Below, piece by piece: positions 8,443 through 18,299 of a stretch of 64,000 nt of DNA (position 1 is the stretch's first letter; every line of letters begins with the position of its first letter). The position numbers and the translations under genes are program-made. This stretch comes from Ochrobactrum sp. Q0168 (GTDB taxonomy: Bacteria; Pseudomonadota; Alphaproteobacteria; Rhizobiales; Rhizobiaceae), in contig NZ_JAELXQ010000020.1 in the NCBI RefSeq assembly GCF_016427605.1, positions 1-64,000 of the forward strand, read 5' to 3'. The notes under the pieces are model-generated. The model saw nothing but the letters and a program-made list of their open reading frames with translations, was not told where the DNA came from and made no database searches.

Positions 8443-10116
8443 TTAGCTTCCCAGTGCTGCAGCAATCCCTACGATCACTGGTCCCATAAGGGGTAGGAGC
8501 ACATTGGAGATCGCATAGGTGACCGTGTATCCGATGACAGGTGTCGAGTTCCCGGCTTGGGACACGAGGGCGCTGATCGTTGGCGTACTGCAATGCTGAC
8601 CGGCGATTGCGCCAAGAAGGATTGGCGTCTCGATTTTCATCAGTTTCGCGCCAACAAAAAGCGACACGAGAGCAGGCACAAAGGAAACCACCAGGCCGAG
8701 GATGGGGAGAATAAGCCCATATTGAAGGACGAGTTCGATAGCCTCGGGTCCGGCGCTCAGTCCTATGGCAGCGATGAATGTTGCGAGCCCGAAATCTTTT
8801 GCGAACTCTGCGGCAGGAACCGGAAACCCGCCGCGCGCCGGATTTCGCATGTTGAGCCAACCGAAGACAAGGCCAGCGATCAAGGCGCCGCCGCCTGACC
8901 CTAACGTCAGCTCCCAGCCGCGTATATTGAGAGAGAAGTTGCCCAGCAAAAGACCGGCGACAATGCCAAGACCGAGAAAGACAAAATCCGTGCTGCCTAC
9001 TTTGGGTAAAGGCTTGCCCAATGCTTCTATGGCGCGCGTGACCGGTTCTTCCTGCCCATAAAGTGTCAGGACATCTCCTTCATGGAGAACCGTACCGGGC
9101 AATGCGGGAATTTTCTCCCCTAACCGCCGTATATTCGATATGAATACGCCCCGCCGCAATTCTGGTGAAGCCGAGTGGCGCAATTGACGAATCTGGCGTC
9201 CAAAAGCTTCAGATCGAATGAGGACGACTTCACGGGTAACGAGTGCCAGACTGGTGCCGTCTGGCACGGGAACCTCGTCTCCGAATGAGTCCTGAATGGC
9301 GATAACCGCGTTGCGGCGTCCATGCACAATGACAACGTCATCCGGCTTCAAAAGGAACGTAGGGTCTGTTTGAATAATTTTCTTATGCCGACGTACACGT
9401 TCAATCGTGACCGTCCAGTTCCAGCTTTTCTCCAATTCCCCGACTGTCTGCCCACCGAGCGAACCGGCTCTGAAAGCACGGGCGACGAACATAGGCAGTC
9501 CCTCGACCTGATCGTCATCATTGTCTTCCGAACCAAGTTTTCTGGCGAGCGCCTGCGCTTCGGTTTTGAGGTCGACCTTCAGAAACATCGGTGCAAGCTG
9601 GGTGGTAAACACCACGATCGCCAAAAGGCCGAACAGATAGGTGAGGCTATAGGCTGTGGCGACATTGGCCTGTAACTGTTCAATCTGCTCCGGCGCGAGG
9701 GGCAGGCGGGAAATTGTTTGCGACGCTGTTCCGATGACCGCAGATTCCGTCGCGGAGCCGGCGAAAAGTCCGGTGGCGGTTCCTATATCCAGCTTGAACA
9801 GAACAATCGCCATCGAAACCAGAAATGTGACGCACATAACTTCGATGAGCGAAAAAATTCCATAACGCCACCCACCGCGAATATTGGCAAAGAACTGAGG
9901 CCCTGCCGTAAAACCGAGCGCGTAAATGAAAAGAGTGAAGGCGCTGTCCTTCAAGTCCGGTGAAATGCGAACGCCGAGTTGTCCGATCACCAGCGCTGCC
10001 AGCAAAGTGCCGCAAACTCCGCCCAATCGAACCGGGCCTATGCGCAACCGGCCAAGGAGATAACCTATTGCAAGGGAAACAAAAAGCGCCACCACGGGGT
10101 CAGTGAGAAAATACAA
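8443..10116 (-). CDS. AspT/YidE-family antiporter with two TrkA-C domains
   Basis: Encodes 557 residues in the arrangement of the aspartate:alanine exchanger (AspT/YidE/YbjL) family. An N-terminal membrane half (LFVSLAIGYLLGRLRIGPVRLG, FIYALGFTAGPQF) is followed by a soluble middle with two TrkA-C-like domains (residues ~205-370), then a C-terminal membrane half repeating the same fold (LGNFSLNIRGWELTLGSGGGALIAG, AGPEAIELVLQYG). It begins at TTG with GGGGGT upstream. Family members exchange carboxylates or amino acids; the substrate here cannot be read from sequence. It is convergent with the LuxR-type regulator gene, 37 bases apart. Confidence 0.8.
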   Translation of the reverse strand: MYFLTDPVVALFVSLAIGYLLGRLRIGPVRLGGVCGTLLAALVIGQLGVRISPDLKDSAFTLFIYALGFTAGPQFFANIRGGWRYGIFSLIEVMCVTFLVSMAIVLFKLDIGTATGLFAGSATESAVIGTASQTISRLPLAPEQIEQLQANVATAYSLTYLFGLLAIVVFTTQLAPMFLKVDLKTEAQALARKLGSEDNDDDQVEGLPMFVARAFRAGSLGGQTVGELEKSWNWTVTIERVRRHKKIIQTDPTFLLKPDDVVIVHGRRNAVIAIQDSFGDEVPVPDGTSLALVTREVVLIRSEAFGRQIRQLRHSASPELRRGVFISNIRRLGEKIPALPGTVLHEGDVLTLYGQEEPVTRAIEALGKPLPKVGSTDFVFLGLGIVAGLLLGNFSLNIRGWELTLGSGGGALIAGLVFGWLNMRNPARGGFPVPAAEFAKDFGLATFIAAIGLSAGPEAIELVLQYGLILPILGLVVSFVPALVSLFVGAKLMKIETPILLGAIAGQHCSTPTISALVSQAGNSTPVIGYTVTYAISNVLLPLMGPVIVGIAAALGS

Positions 10117-10537
10117 TGCGGACCCCCAAGCTTACAAGTTTATATTCTATTATTGACGCTTGGCTAATATAATAATTCAGTTTTCCTATCTGTCCAGATT
10201 CCGAAAAGAATTTTATAACAATTTTATAACTTTTTACTTGGAAATGGCCGTTCTGCGTTTACTGACGCTGGTGTTCGGCGTTCACGACAAACGGGCTCGG
10301 GCACGGAAAGCTTTCTTGAGAGAGAACGCATACCGATTTGGAGAAATCATTTATTCGTTGGCTGTTGAATTGATAATCACTCGAATTTAGTTTCATAGTG
10401 CGTTAATAGAAGTTCGATTACTATTTATTTGAGTAATATTACCTTTATTTAAATTAGATAGATGAAAGATAAGAGTAGAATTTATAGTGCACTATGATGT
10501 TCAAGCGGCTGATCAACAACAGGTTTCGGGATAGATT
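10117..10537. other. AT-rich divergent control region
   Basis: About 420 bases between the AspT-type gene and the molybdenum hydroxylase operon, clearly richer in A and T than its neighbours. No convincing gene is seen. It should contain promoters for both flanking units. ATAGTGC occurs at 10395 and again inside a palindrome at 10484. Confidence 0.45.
10484..10495. promoter_or_regulatory. Palindrome ATAGTGCACTAT upstream of the molybdenum hydroxylase operon
   Basis: A perfect 12-bp palindrome 43 bases before the first start codon. A related half, ATAGTGCG, occurs at 10395. The position fits an operator, but no regulator for this operon is identified in the window. Confidence 0.35.
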
Positions 10538-11077
10538 ATGGAAAAGCGACCGCTTACCCTGACGATCAATGGTACGACGGTCGGACCCGTGGATGTTCCA
10601 CTCGGGATGCCGATGATTGACTTTCTACATGAATATCTTGATCTGACGGGGACGCATTTTGGCTGCGGCCAGGGTATCTGCCATGCCTGTACGGTTATCG
10701 AGGTTAAGCCCGATGGCACTAATGCCGAAAGCCGCACATGCATCTATGATGCGCATTTTTTTGCCGGCAAATCCATCCTCACCATCGAGGGCCATGCGCG
10801 GCGTGACAGCGACGGTCATATCCTTAGCCTGACGCCCGTACAGCAGGCATTCATTGATCACTTTTCCTTTCAGTGCGGCTATTGCACACCGGGCTTCGTA
10901 GCGGGTGCCACGGTGTTTATCGAACAGCTGAAACGGCACCCGGTGAAGCGCGCTGATCTGGAATCGGCGATCGGGGATGCGCTCGATTTGCATATTTGCC
11001 GCTGTACCGGCTACGTCCGTTATTATGAGGCGATCCGCGATGTCGCTCTCGCGACACCCGGCTGCGTCATCGGTTAA
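10538..11077 (+). CDS. 2Fe-2S subunit of a xanthine-oxidase-family molybdenum hydroxylase
   Basis: Encodes 179 residues with both [2Fe-2S] clusters of this family: plant-type C43, C48, C51 and C68 (FGCGQGICHAC), and the C-terminal four-helix cluster (FQCGYCTPGF and HICRCTGY). It passes electrons from the molybdopterin subunit. The order small subunit, cytochrome c, large subunit matches periplasmic, cytochrome-linked hydroxylases such as isoquinoline oxidoreductase-like and membrane-bound aldehyde dehydrogenase systems. These oxidise N-heterocycles or aldehydes and feed the respiratory chain. The stop overlaps the next start by one base (TAATG). The substrate is not determinable. Confidence 0.88.
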   Translation: MEKRPLTLTINGTTVGPVDVPLGMPMIDFLHEYLDLTGTHFGCGQGICHACTVIEVKPDGTNAESRTCIYDAHFFAGKSILTIEGHARRDSDGHILSLTPVQQAFIDHFSFQCGYCTPGFVAGATVFIEQLKRHPVKRADLESAIGDALDLHICRCTGYVRYYEAIRDVALATPGCVIG

Positions 11078-12401
11078 TGGGGCGGAGCGGGGGCATGAAA
11101 CATAAGCGTCTTTACTACATTGCTTTGGCCGTCACGCTCATTGTCATCGCGGGCGGACTGTCGGTTCTGCTGGGGCTGTTCCGGACTTCATCCGTCAGTC
11201 CAGAGGTGAAAAAGCCCCTTTCAGCCGAACAGATGCATGCGCTTGTTCCACGGGGGCAGGAACTGGCGCGTGCTGCCGATTGTTTCGGTTGCCATTCCCT
11301 GCCCGAAGGTCCGATGGCAGCGGGAGGCGTCGCTATCGCCACCCCGTTTGGTACCCTGCATTCGACCAACATCACGCCCGATCCGACATATGGCATTGGA
11401 AAATATAGCCGGGCGGATTTTCATCGGCTGATGAAATATGGCATCGCGCCGGGTCATCGCATTATCCGGCGATGCCCTATCTTTTCACGCAGGTGACGAC
11501 GCCAGATGATATCGATGCGCTCTATGCCTATCTGAGGACGATACCGCCTATGGCTGTCGCGAATAAACCCAATAGCGCTATTTTTCGGCTTCCGGTCCGT
11601 CCTTTTGTGAATTTCTGGGCGCTTCTCAATTTCCCGAAACGTGAAGCGCCGCATAACGACGAGCGCTCTGCTGACTGGAACCGGGGGGCCTATCTGGTTG
11701 AAGGGCTGGCCCATTGCGGTGGATGTCACACGCCGCTCAATATTATGATGGCGCCTGACTTTGCGCGCAATCTGCAAGGGGGCATCTTGGAGGGCATGGT
11801 TGCGCCCGACATTACGCAGCCCAGTCTGGCGCGACAGGGCTTTGATCTCCGCGCCTTAAGCCAGTATCTGAAGACGGGGATTGCTCCACAGGGAACGTCA
11901 TTCGCTGACATGAATACGGTGACGCATTTTTCCACCAATATCATGTCCGATGACGATATTCGCGCGATTGCCACCTATCTGCTGACGGATGATGACGGCA
12001 ATATTCCGCCGCCAAAACCCGCGCCCGAAGCCTTGCCGCAGGCCGTTACGCTGCCGCTGGATGCCGACATGGACAAGGGACGTATGTCCTATATTTCGGC
12101 CTGTTCGGGCTGCCACGGTTTGAACGGCGAAGGCACCCCGAATGTCGCGCCCGCCATGAAAGGCAACGGTATTGTGGCGCTGGATAAACCGAACGCGCTG
12201 ATCAGCGCCATTTTGAACGGCATCGCCACCCAGGCATTCACGAACCAGCAACGCATGTACGCCATGCCGGCTTTTGCCGACACGATGGAGGAGAACGAGA
12301 TTGCAGCGCTGGTCAGCTGGATGCGGGCGCAATGGGGCGGGCGGGGCGGTCGTCCTGTTACTGCCGGGCAGGTCAAAGCGTTCCAGCGCTCTGTTCGGTA
12401 A
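11077..12401 (+). pseudogene. Triheme cytochrome c subunit of the molybdenum hydroxylase, frameshifted
   Basis: The gene starts at ATG 11077 or ATG 11095 and encodes an N-terminal membrane anchor and a first haem site, CFGCH. The frame is then lost near 11461-11465. Homology-like text resumes one frame over as YPAMPYLFTQVTTPDDIDALY and continues to 12401 with two more haem sites, CGGCH and CSGCH. A single missing base (ATTAT where AATTAT would restore the frame) explains the break. If real, it removes two of three haems and should cut the enzyme off from the respiratory chain. A sequencing error is equally possible because everything else in the operon looks intact. The family normally has about 430 residues, matching the reconstructed length. 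Confidence 0.8.
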
Positions 12402-12466
12402 TTTGGGAACTGATTTGACCGCGTCGTGAATGGCATTCTTACACGGTCGCTTAAGGAGATAGATAC

Positions 12467-15394
12467 ATGGCTGCCGGATTGTCACGCCGTGATTTCATCA
12501 AGTTGGGTACGTTTGCAGGCATATCCGTTCTCTTTGCGCGTCTTCCCACTGCTTATGCACTGGAGGTGCAGTCGGGCCCGACAACTGCGGACTGGCTCGA
12601 CGCCAAGGGCAAAGCGCGCCATCGCTGGGACGCCATACGTAAAGTGACGGGCGGGAAAACCTTTGCTCGCGATTATCGCGCGCGCGATATTCCTGGCTGG
12701 ACGAAGGATCAGGCGCACGCTTTCTTCATCAAGGCGACGAAAGCCGACCGTACATTCGAAGGGCTGGACTTGTCGTTGCTGGGAAAGGAACTCCAGCCTG
12801 ACCGTCTAGTGATGCATGAGGATTTGGAGCGGGACGGCATTCGCATTCCGCAAGTGTCGGATCTGGCGGAGGTGTTTTTTGGCAAGAATTTCCTCGTCCC
12901 GAAGGGCGAAACACCGCCTTTGCTCGGCCATCCGGTGGCGCTGCTTGTTTACGACGATTTCGAACGTTTCGAGCTGGCGAAGCGTCTGCTGCGCTTTGAA
13001 ACGGATGTCGTCCGTTATGGCACCAAAACCGGCCCAAAGCCGCCGCAGAATTTCGGCGCGGCACGCTATGTGAGTATTGGCGGAGAAACCCCGACATCGC
13101 CGTCTGTTTATTCATCCTTTCAGGATGCGACGATCTACGGCAATTTCAATGGCAACGAGGTCGTCTGGCCGGATGAAAGCAAGACAGGCCTTTTCGTTCC
13201 GCGCTCCGTGCAGACCAGGAACCGGGGTGGTGGCGCGCGCGATCCTGAACAGGTGGCGCGAGAGACTTACGAGCCCATGCGCCGGGGCATGAATGCGGCG
13301 CGCCAACTCGGCGCAGAGATTGACGCAGCGCGGCAGAACCCGGCTAAGATTGTTCTTGACCGCAAGGCCTTCTCCCAGTCGGTCGATCCTTCGGCGCTGG
13401 AAGCGGACAATGGCAATGCATGGTACGATGCGAAAACGCGGACACTGCATATCATTGCCGCCGTGCAATCGCCTTACGACGCGGCGCGGTTCGCAGCCAT
13501 GATCGTCAAGGGCAACAAGACTTTTCCGGTGGATGAGATCAAGCTCCAATCCGGCACGACGGTTGGCTATGGCTCGAAGGACCATTCGATTTTCCCGCTT
13601 TATTGCGTGATGGCGGCTTTTTACGGCGGTGGCGAAGCCGTGCGTCTGGCCAATGACCGCTATGAGCAGTTCCAGATGGGCCTCAAACGACATTCGTTCC
13701 AGATGGATGTCTCGCTTGTCGCGGACCGCAAAACGGGCCAGTTCGAAATCATGAAAGGCCACTATGTCGCCAATGGCGGCGGACGGGCCAACTATTCCTT
13801 CTCCGTCGCGCAAGTCGCCGCAACGGCGGCGCAATCGATCTATTATCTGCCAAAATCGGTTTTCAGCTCGGTCGCGCTGGCGAGCCAGGCTGTGGAGGCA
13901 GGTTCCATGCGCGGCTATGGCGCGCTTCAGGTCATGTCTGTGACCGAACTTGTGGTCGACGAGCTGGCAAATGAGCTCGCCATAGACGCCATCGAGCTTC
14001 GCAGACGCAATGCCACCAAGGCGGGTTACCTGAACACGCAAGGCGCCCAACCGCTTGGCGATCCGCGCAACATCGAAATGCTCGACAAGGCGGCCAGTAA
14101 CCCTCTGTGGGTCAATCGCGACCAAGCCAAGAAGGCTTATGACGCGGCGCATCCGGGACGCCTTTACGGTATCGGCTTTGCGCAGGTGCAGAAGGATTAC
14201 GGCACGGGGGCGGACACCTCCGCGCTTGCGCTGGAATTCGATGCGCAGGGGCGGCTGACCATGCGGCATTGCGTGCAGGAGATCGGCACCGGAGCGACAA
14301 CGGCGCAACAGGTTCTGGTGCGCGACATCATCGGCAAAGTGCCGGATGACGTGGAATTCGGTGTGACGGATTTTCCGCAGCTTCCGATTACCAGTACCGG
14401 TTCACCCTATACCATGACGCAGGCGCAGCAGGACGAAGCCGCGAAGAACCCTTTCTGGGTGCCTGCCACTTTGCCTGCGATGAGCGCCTCCAACAGCGCC
14501 TATTTTCTGAGCTTTGGCACCCGGCAGGCCGCGCAGTTCCTGCTGGAAAACACCATCTGGCCTGCAGCACGGGCCATCTGGAGCGAAGGGCCAGCCGACG
14601 GACAAATATCGGCTGGCGACGTCACTTTCGCCGACATTCGTATTGTTCCAGGCGGTGTGGGCGGCGGCAGCATGGAAACGCTTTCCTTTGAACGCATCGC
14701 CCGAAAGGCGCACGAACTGGGCTTGATCACAGGGGTGGCGCTTCATTGTTTCAGCCGCTGGCAATGGGCGACCGCACAGTTCACCGTTCCCGGCGCAGGC
14801 ATGCGCGAGCTTCCCGTCGACGCTTTGGCGGTCCGGTATGGCGAAGGCGCTTCCGCTGAGGCGAAACGACGGATGACCACAGGCGGTTATGAATATATCA
14901 AACGCAACAAGGCCAACTTCCCGCCGGTACAGCGCGTCAATGCGGGCGTGACAACCTATGCGCCAGCGTCCTGCATTGTGGAGCTGAACGTCAACACCTT
15001 TACCGGGGCGGTTGAGATCATGCAGCATCACAGCATTCTCGATCCCGGCAAGATTATCGTGCCGGAGCTGGTATCTGGCCAGCAGCAGGGTGGCCTCGCC
15101 ATGGGTATCGGTCACGCGCTTATGGAGGAACTGCCGCTTTACGATGATGGTCCGGGCGATGGAACATGGAATTTCAATCGCTACACATTGCCAAGGTCGA
15201 AAGACGTGGCCGTATGGAAACAAAGCGCGGACTATCTGACGCCGCTTTCCGACACCTCGCCGCCAAAGGGCATTGCCGAGGTCGTGACGATCCCAATCAT
15301 TCCGGCCATTGGAAACGCCATAGCGCATGCCACCGGCAAGCGCTTCTATGAATTTCCGATCACGCCTGAAAAGATCAAGCGGGAACTTAGTTAG
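12467..15394 (+). CDS. Molybdopterin-binding large subunit, xanthine-oxidase family, Tat-exported
   Basis: Encodes 975 residues. The N terminus carries SRRDFIKLG followed by a hydrophobic stretch, a twin-arginine signal that would export the folded cofactor-loaded protein, probably together with the small subunit. The body matches the aldehyde oxidase/xanthine dehydrogenase molybdopterin domains in their periplasmic form (GGGRANYSFS, GSMRGYGALQVMSVTEL, IVELNVNTFTGAVEI, LDPGKIIVPELVSGQQQGG near the C terminus). The ATG follows AAGGAGATAG. It is third in the operon, 65 bases after the cytochrome gene. No XdhC-type maturation gene or FAD subunit is present, as expected for a cytochrome-linked enzyme. 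Confidence 0.88.
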   Translation: MAAGLSRRDFIKLGTFAGISVLFARLPTAYALEVQSGPTTADWLDAKGKARHRWDAIRKVTGGKTFARDYRARDIPGWTKDQAHAFFIKATKADRTFEGLDLSLLGKELQPDRLVMHEDLERDGIRIPQVSDLAEVFFGKNFLVPKGETPPLLGHPVALLVYDDFERFELAKRLLRFETDVVRYGTKTGPKPPQNFGAARYVSIGGETPTSPSVYSSFQDATIYGNFNGNEVVWPDESKTGLFVPRSVQTRNRGGGARDPEQVARETYEPMRRGMNAARQLGAEIDAARQNPAKIVLDRKAFSQSVDPSALEADNGNAWYDAKTRTLHIIAAVQSPYDAARFAAMIVKGNKTFPVDEIKLQSGTTVGYGSKDHSIFPLYCVMAAFYGGGEAVRLANDRYEQFQMGLKRHSFQMDVSLVADRKTGQFEIMKGHYVANGGGRANYSFSVAQVAATAAQSIYYLPKSVFSSVALASQAVEAGSMRGYGALQVMSVTELVVDELANELAIDAIELRRRNATKAGYLNTQGAQPLGDPRNIEMLDKAASNPLWVNRDQAKKAYDAAHPGRLYGIGFAQVQKDYGTGADTSALALEFDAQGRLTMRHCVQEIGTGATTAQQVLVRDIIGKVPDDVEFGVTDFPQLPITSTGSPYTMTQAQQDEAAKNPFWVPATLPAMSASNSAYFLSFGTRQAAQFLLENTIWPAARAIWSEGPADGQISAGDVTFADIRIVPGGVGGGSMETLSFERIARKAHELGLITGVALHCFSRWQWATAQFTVPGAGMRELPVDALAVRYGEGASAEAKRRMTTGGYEYIKRNKANFPPVQRVNAGVTTYAPASCIVELNVNTFTGAVEIMQHHSILDPGKIIVPELVSGQQQGGLAMGIGHALMEELPLYDDGPGDGTWNFNRYTLPRSKDVAVWKQSADYLTPLSDTSPPKGIAEVVTIPIIPAIGNAIAHATGKRFYEFPITPEKIKRELS

Positions 15395-15739
15395 GATAGC
15401 TTCGACAAGTTGGTAGAGCACTGAGTGGTTCGTATGCGCCGTTCCGTGGCGCACATTACGAATTGCTGCACCGGCGAAGAACTATCCAACTCTGCATCGT
15501 TCTTTGGCGAAGTTGGAAGGATGGAAGTTCCCCTCTCACCGGCAACGGGCAGTCGCTTTTCGAGGAAAACGCAGTAGTATGGCTATGATAATCATGGACT
15601 CCGTTGCTTCTTGCCGGATTTAATCAACGCTGGAGCGATACTTACGAACTCCCACTTTCTGTCGTCTTGACAGTTTTCCATTTCCGGCTCTACCTTGAAT
15701 TCACGCTCAAGCTTAATGCTGAAGCGAGGGGAGGAATTC
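15395..15739. other. Intergenic region between molybdenum hydroxylase and sugar ABC operons
   Basis: About 345 bases without a supported gene. It contains a stem-loop just after the upstream operon and a TTGACA hexamer near 15668 that could be a -35 element for the ABC transporter operon, without a clear -10. Confidence 0.4.
15429..15462 (+). terminator. Imperfect stem-loop after the molybdenum hydroxylase operon
   Basis: Arms TTCGTA-TGCGCC and GGCGCA-cat-TACGAA enclose a seven-base loop, with a three-base bulge. It lies 35 bases after the large-subunit stop. There is no T-run, so it may be a weak or Rho-assisted terminator, or simply a 3'-end stabilising structure. Confidence 0.3.
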
Positions 15740-16720
15740 ATGACTAAAGGTTCACTATTGAATGGGCTGGGTCTAGGTTCAATTTCGCGACGCCAGTTTC
15801 TAACGACCAGCGCGGCTGGAGCAGGGGCTCTGCTTTTGCCGTCCTTACCGTCTTTTGCAGCGGACAAACCCAAAGTTGGTCTTGTCATGAAGTCGCTCGC
15901 AAACGAGTTTTTCAAGCAAATGCAGGCTGGTGCTGAAGAATATGCGGCCAAGAATACAGATAAGTTCAGTTTTGCTGCTGTTGGCATGAAAGACGAGCGT
16001 GATTTTGCCGCCCAGGTCGATGCGGTGGAAAACTTCATCACGCAGCAGTTCAATGTAATCGTTCTGGCGCCCGCCGATTCCAAGGCTATGGTCACACCGG
16101 TGAAGAAGGCGCTGGAAGCTGGCATCAAGGTCATCAATATCGACGTTGCGCTTGATGAAGAGGCGAAGAAGCAGGCCGGTGTCGATCTGGCCTTTTTCGG
16201 TCCCGACAATCGCGAAGGCGCAAAACTGTCCGGCATGGCGCTTGCCAAAGAATTGGGCAAGGGCGGCAAGGTGGTTATCCTGGAAGGCAATCCAGAGGCC
16301 GATAATGCCAAGGAGCGCAAGAAGGGGTTTGACGATGCTGTAGCCGAAGGCGGCTTGACGCTGCTGGATTCCAAAACCGCACATTGGGAAACGGAAGAAG
16401 CCAACACGCTTATGACGAATTTCCTCACACAATATCAGGATATTCAAGGCGTTATGGCAGCCAATGACTCGATGGCGCTCGGCGTGGTAAAGGCGCTTGA
16501 TGCTGCAGGCAAGGCGGGCCAGATCAAGGTCGTTGGTTTCGACAATATTCCCGCCGTCCAGCCTCTGATCAAGGACGGCAAGATGCTGGCTACGATCGAC
16601 CAGTTCGGCGCTCAGATGGCGGCGATGGGGATCGATTATGGCCTGAAGGAACTGGCCGGTGAAAAATTCTCCGGTTGGGTCAAAACGGATATCAAGCTGA
16701 TTACCGCGAAGGACCTCTAG
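15740..16720 (+). CDS. CUT2 sugar ABC transporter substrate-binding protein (RbsB-like)
   Basis: Encodes 326 residues from the ATG at 15740, preceded by GGGGAGGAATTC; an in-frame upstream ATG at 15695 lacks such a site. The N terminus has SRRQFLTTS and a hydrophobic stretch to SFAADKP, a Tat- or Sec-type export signal. The mature part has the periplasmic sugar-binding fold of the ribose family (VGLVMKSLANEFF, VIVLAPADSKAM, VINIDVALD, VMAANDSMALG, VVGFDNIP). It captures a monosaccharide-like ligand in the periplasm for the ATPase and permease that follow. The ligand is unknown, and no catabolic enzyme sits beside it. Confidence 0.9.
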   Translation: MTKGSLLNGLGLGSISRRQFLTTSAAGAGALLLPSLPSFAADKPKVGLVMKSLANEFFKQMQAGAEEYAAKNTDKFSFAAVGMKDERDFAAQVDAVENFITQQFNVIVLAPADSKAMVTPVKKALEAGIKVINIDVALDEEAKKQAGVDLAFFGPDNREGAKLSGMALAKELGKGGKVVILEGNPEADNAKERKKGFDDAVAEGGLTLLDSKTAHWETEEANTLMTNFLTQYQDIQGVMAANDSMALGVVKALDAAGKAGQIKVVGFDNIPAVQPLIKDGKMLATIDQFGAQMAAMGIDYGLKELAGEKFSGWVKTDIKLITAKDL

Positions 16721-16737
16721 GAACTCGCAAGATAGCG

Positions 16738-16768
16738 AGGCCGCATAGGACGCGCTCCTTTGCGGCCT
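16738..16768 (+). promoter_or_regulatory. Intercistronic stem-loop after the binding-protein gene
   Basis: Arms AGGCCGCA and TGCGGCCT are separated by 15 bases, placed between the binding-protein stop and the ATPase start. There is no U-run. Such structures commonly stabilise the upstream mRNA so that more binding protein than ATPase is made; that role is inferred. Confidence 0.45.
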
Positions 16769-16796
16769 TCCGTTACTCCGGCAGGCAGGAACAGCG

Positions 16797-18299
16797 ATGC
16801 AGTCAGCCGACGCGATCTTGAAGCTTGAAAATGTCGGCAAAATCTTTCCGGGCGTGATCGCCTTGGACGGTATCAATCTGCAACTGCTGCGCGGCGAAAC
16901 GCATATCATTCTTGGTGAGAACGGGGCTGGCAAGTCAACGCTCATCAAATTGCTTGCGGGGATATATCAGCCAGATACAGGCGAGATTTTCCTGAATGAC
17001 CAGCCATATCGGCCCAAGACGCCACATGATGCGCAAGTTCAGGGCATCCGCATCGTGCATCAGGAACTCAACCTGCTTCCACCCCTTTCCGTAGCGGAAA
17101 ACCTGATGCTGGAGAGCCTCCCACGGCGTTACGGCATCATGGATCGGGCTGCGCTAAACCGACGGGCTGCGGAGTTGCTGGACCAGGTCGGGCTAGCGAT
17201 AGACCCCCGCACGCTGGTCTCCGAATTGGGGGTCGCGCAAATGCAGTTGGTCGAAATTGCAAAGGCGCTTGGCTACGATAGCAAACTGCTGGTCCTTGAT
17301 GAGCCAACGGCGACGTTAACCCCGCCTGAAATTGAGCGGCTCTTTGCTATTATCAAGAGATTGAAGGCCAAGGGCGTGACTATAATTTATATCTCGCACC
17401 GCCTGCATGAAGTCTTTGAAATTGGCGACCGGGTCACAGTTCTGCGCAACGGTCGTCTCGTTGAAACGCGCGCATTTGAGGGGCTGAGCGTGCCCCATCT
17501 GGTCCGTATGATGATCGGTCGGGATATTGCAGATGAATATAGCTTCGATCCAACGATCGTACCGGGCTCAGTGGCCTTGGAGGTTGAGAACGTTACGCGC
17601 GTGACACAAACTAAAAAGGTCTCCTTTTCAGTGCGCCAGGGTGAAATTCTTGGGGTGGCGGGTCTGGTTGGATCGGGTCGAACCGAAATCATGCGCGCAA
17701 TCTTTGGTGCCGATCCAAAAGGTGGGGGCCACATCCGCGTGAATGGCAAGCGAGTGAATATTCGCAATCCCAAAGATGCAGTCAGAAATGGACTCGGTTT
17801 CCTGACCGAAGATCGTAAGGGGCAGGGGCTGATGCTCGATATGCCCGTAGACATAAACGCGACGATCACGGATTTGAAGAAAATCTCCCAAGGCGGATTG
17901 CTGGACAAAAGCGAGGAAAAGAAATCCGTTACGGAACTGGTCGAACGGTTGCGGATCAAAACAGCTTCCATCGGCACATCGGTACGCAATTTGTCCGGTG
18001 GCAACCAGCAAAAGGTGGTGCTAGCAAAATGGCTTTTTCGCGGTTCCTCAACGTTGATATTGGATGAGCCCACGCGCGGCGTCGATGTCGGCGCCAGACG
18101 CGAGATCTATCAATTACTCTGGATGCTGGCCGCTCACCGGAAAGCCATCATCATGGTGTCTTCGGATTTGCCTGAACTCATTGGCATGTGCCACCGTATT
18201 ATCGTGTTCTCCAACGGCAAGCTGGTAGGAGAACTGCCTCGGTCGCAATTTGATCAGGAGCGTATTCTCTCGCTGGCCTATCAGGAGCATGTTCAATGA
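16797..18299 (+). CDS. CUT2 sugar ABC transporter ATPase (RbsA-like)
   Basis: Encodes 500 residues with two nucleotide-binding domains. The first is complete: Walker A GENGAGKST, signature-region SELGVAQMQLVEIAKAL, Walker B LLVLDEPTA. The second has the degenerate Walker A usual in this family (GLVGSGRTE), with signature LSGGNQQKVVLAKWL and DEPTRGVD. It powers uptake through the permease encoded immediately downstream; its last four bases overlap that start codon (ATGA). It works with the binding protein at 15740. Confidence 0.92.
   Translation: MQSADAILKLENVGKIFPGVIALDGINLQLLRGETHIILGENGAGKSTLIKLLAGIYQPDTGEIFLNDQPYRPKTPHDAQVQGIRIVHQELNLLPPLSVAENLMLESLPRRYGIMDRAALNRRAAELLDQVGLAIDPRTLVSELGVAQMQLVEIAKALGYDSKLLVLDEPTATLTPPEIERLFAIIKRLKAKGVTIIYISHRLHEVFEIGDRVTVLRNGRLVETRAFEGLSVPHLVRMMIGRDIADEYSFDPTIVPGSVALEVENVTRVTQTKKVSFSVRQGEILGVAGLVGSGRTEIMRAIFGADPKGGGHIRVNGKRVNIRNPKDAVRNGLGFLTEDRKGQGLMLDMPVDINATITDLKKISQGGLLDKSEEKKSVTELVERLRIKTASIGTSVRNLSGGNQQKVVLAKWLFRGSSTLILDEPTRGVDVGARREIYQLLWMLAAHRKAIIMVSSDLPELIGMCHRIIVFSNGKLVGELPRSQFDQERILSLAYQEHVQ

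Noticed and set aside
13112-14308. Long open frame (398 codons) antisense to the molybdopterin subunit gene
   Set aside because: Arg/His-rich shadow of a GC-rich gene; no motifs, and the sense frame is a clear family match.
15845-16948. Open frame antisense to the sugar-binding protein gene
   Set aside because: Shadow frame spanning an operon junction and a stem-loop; no family resemblance.
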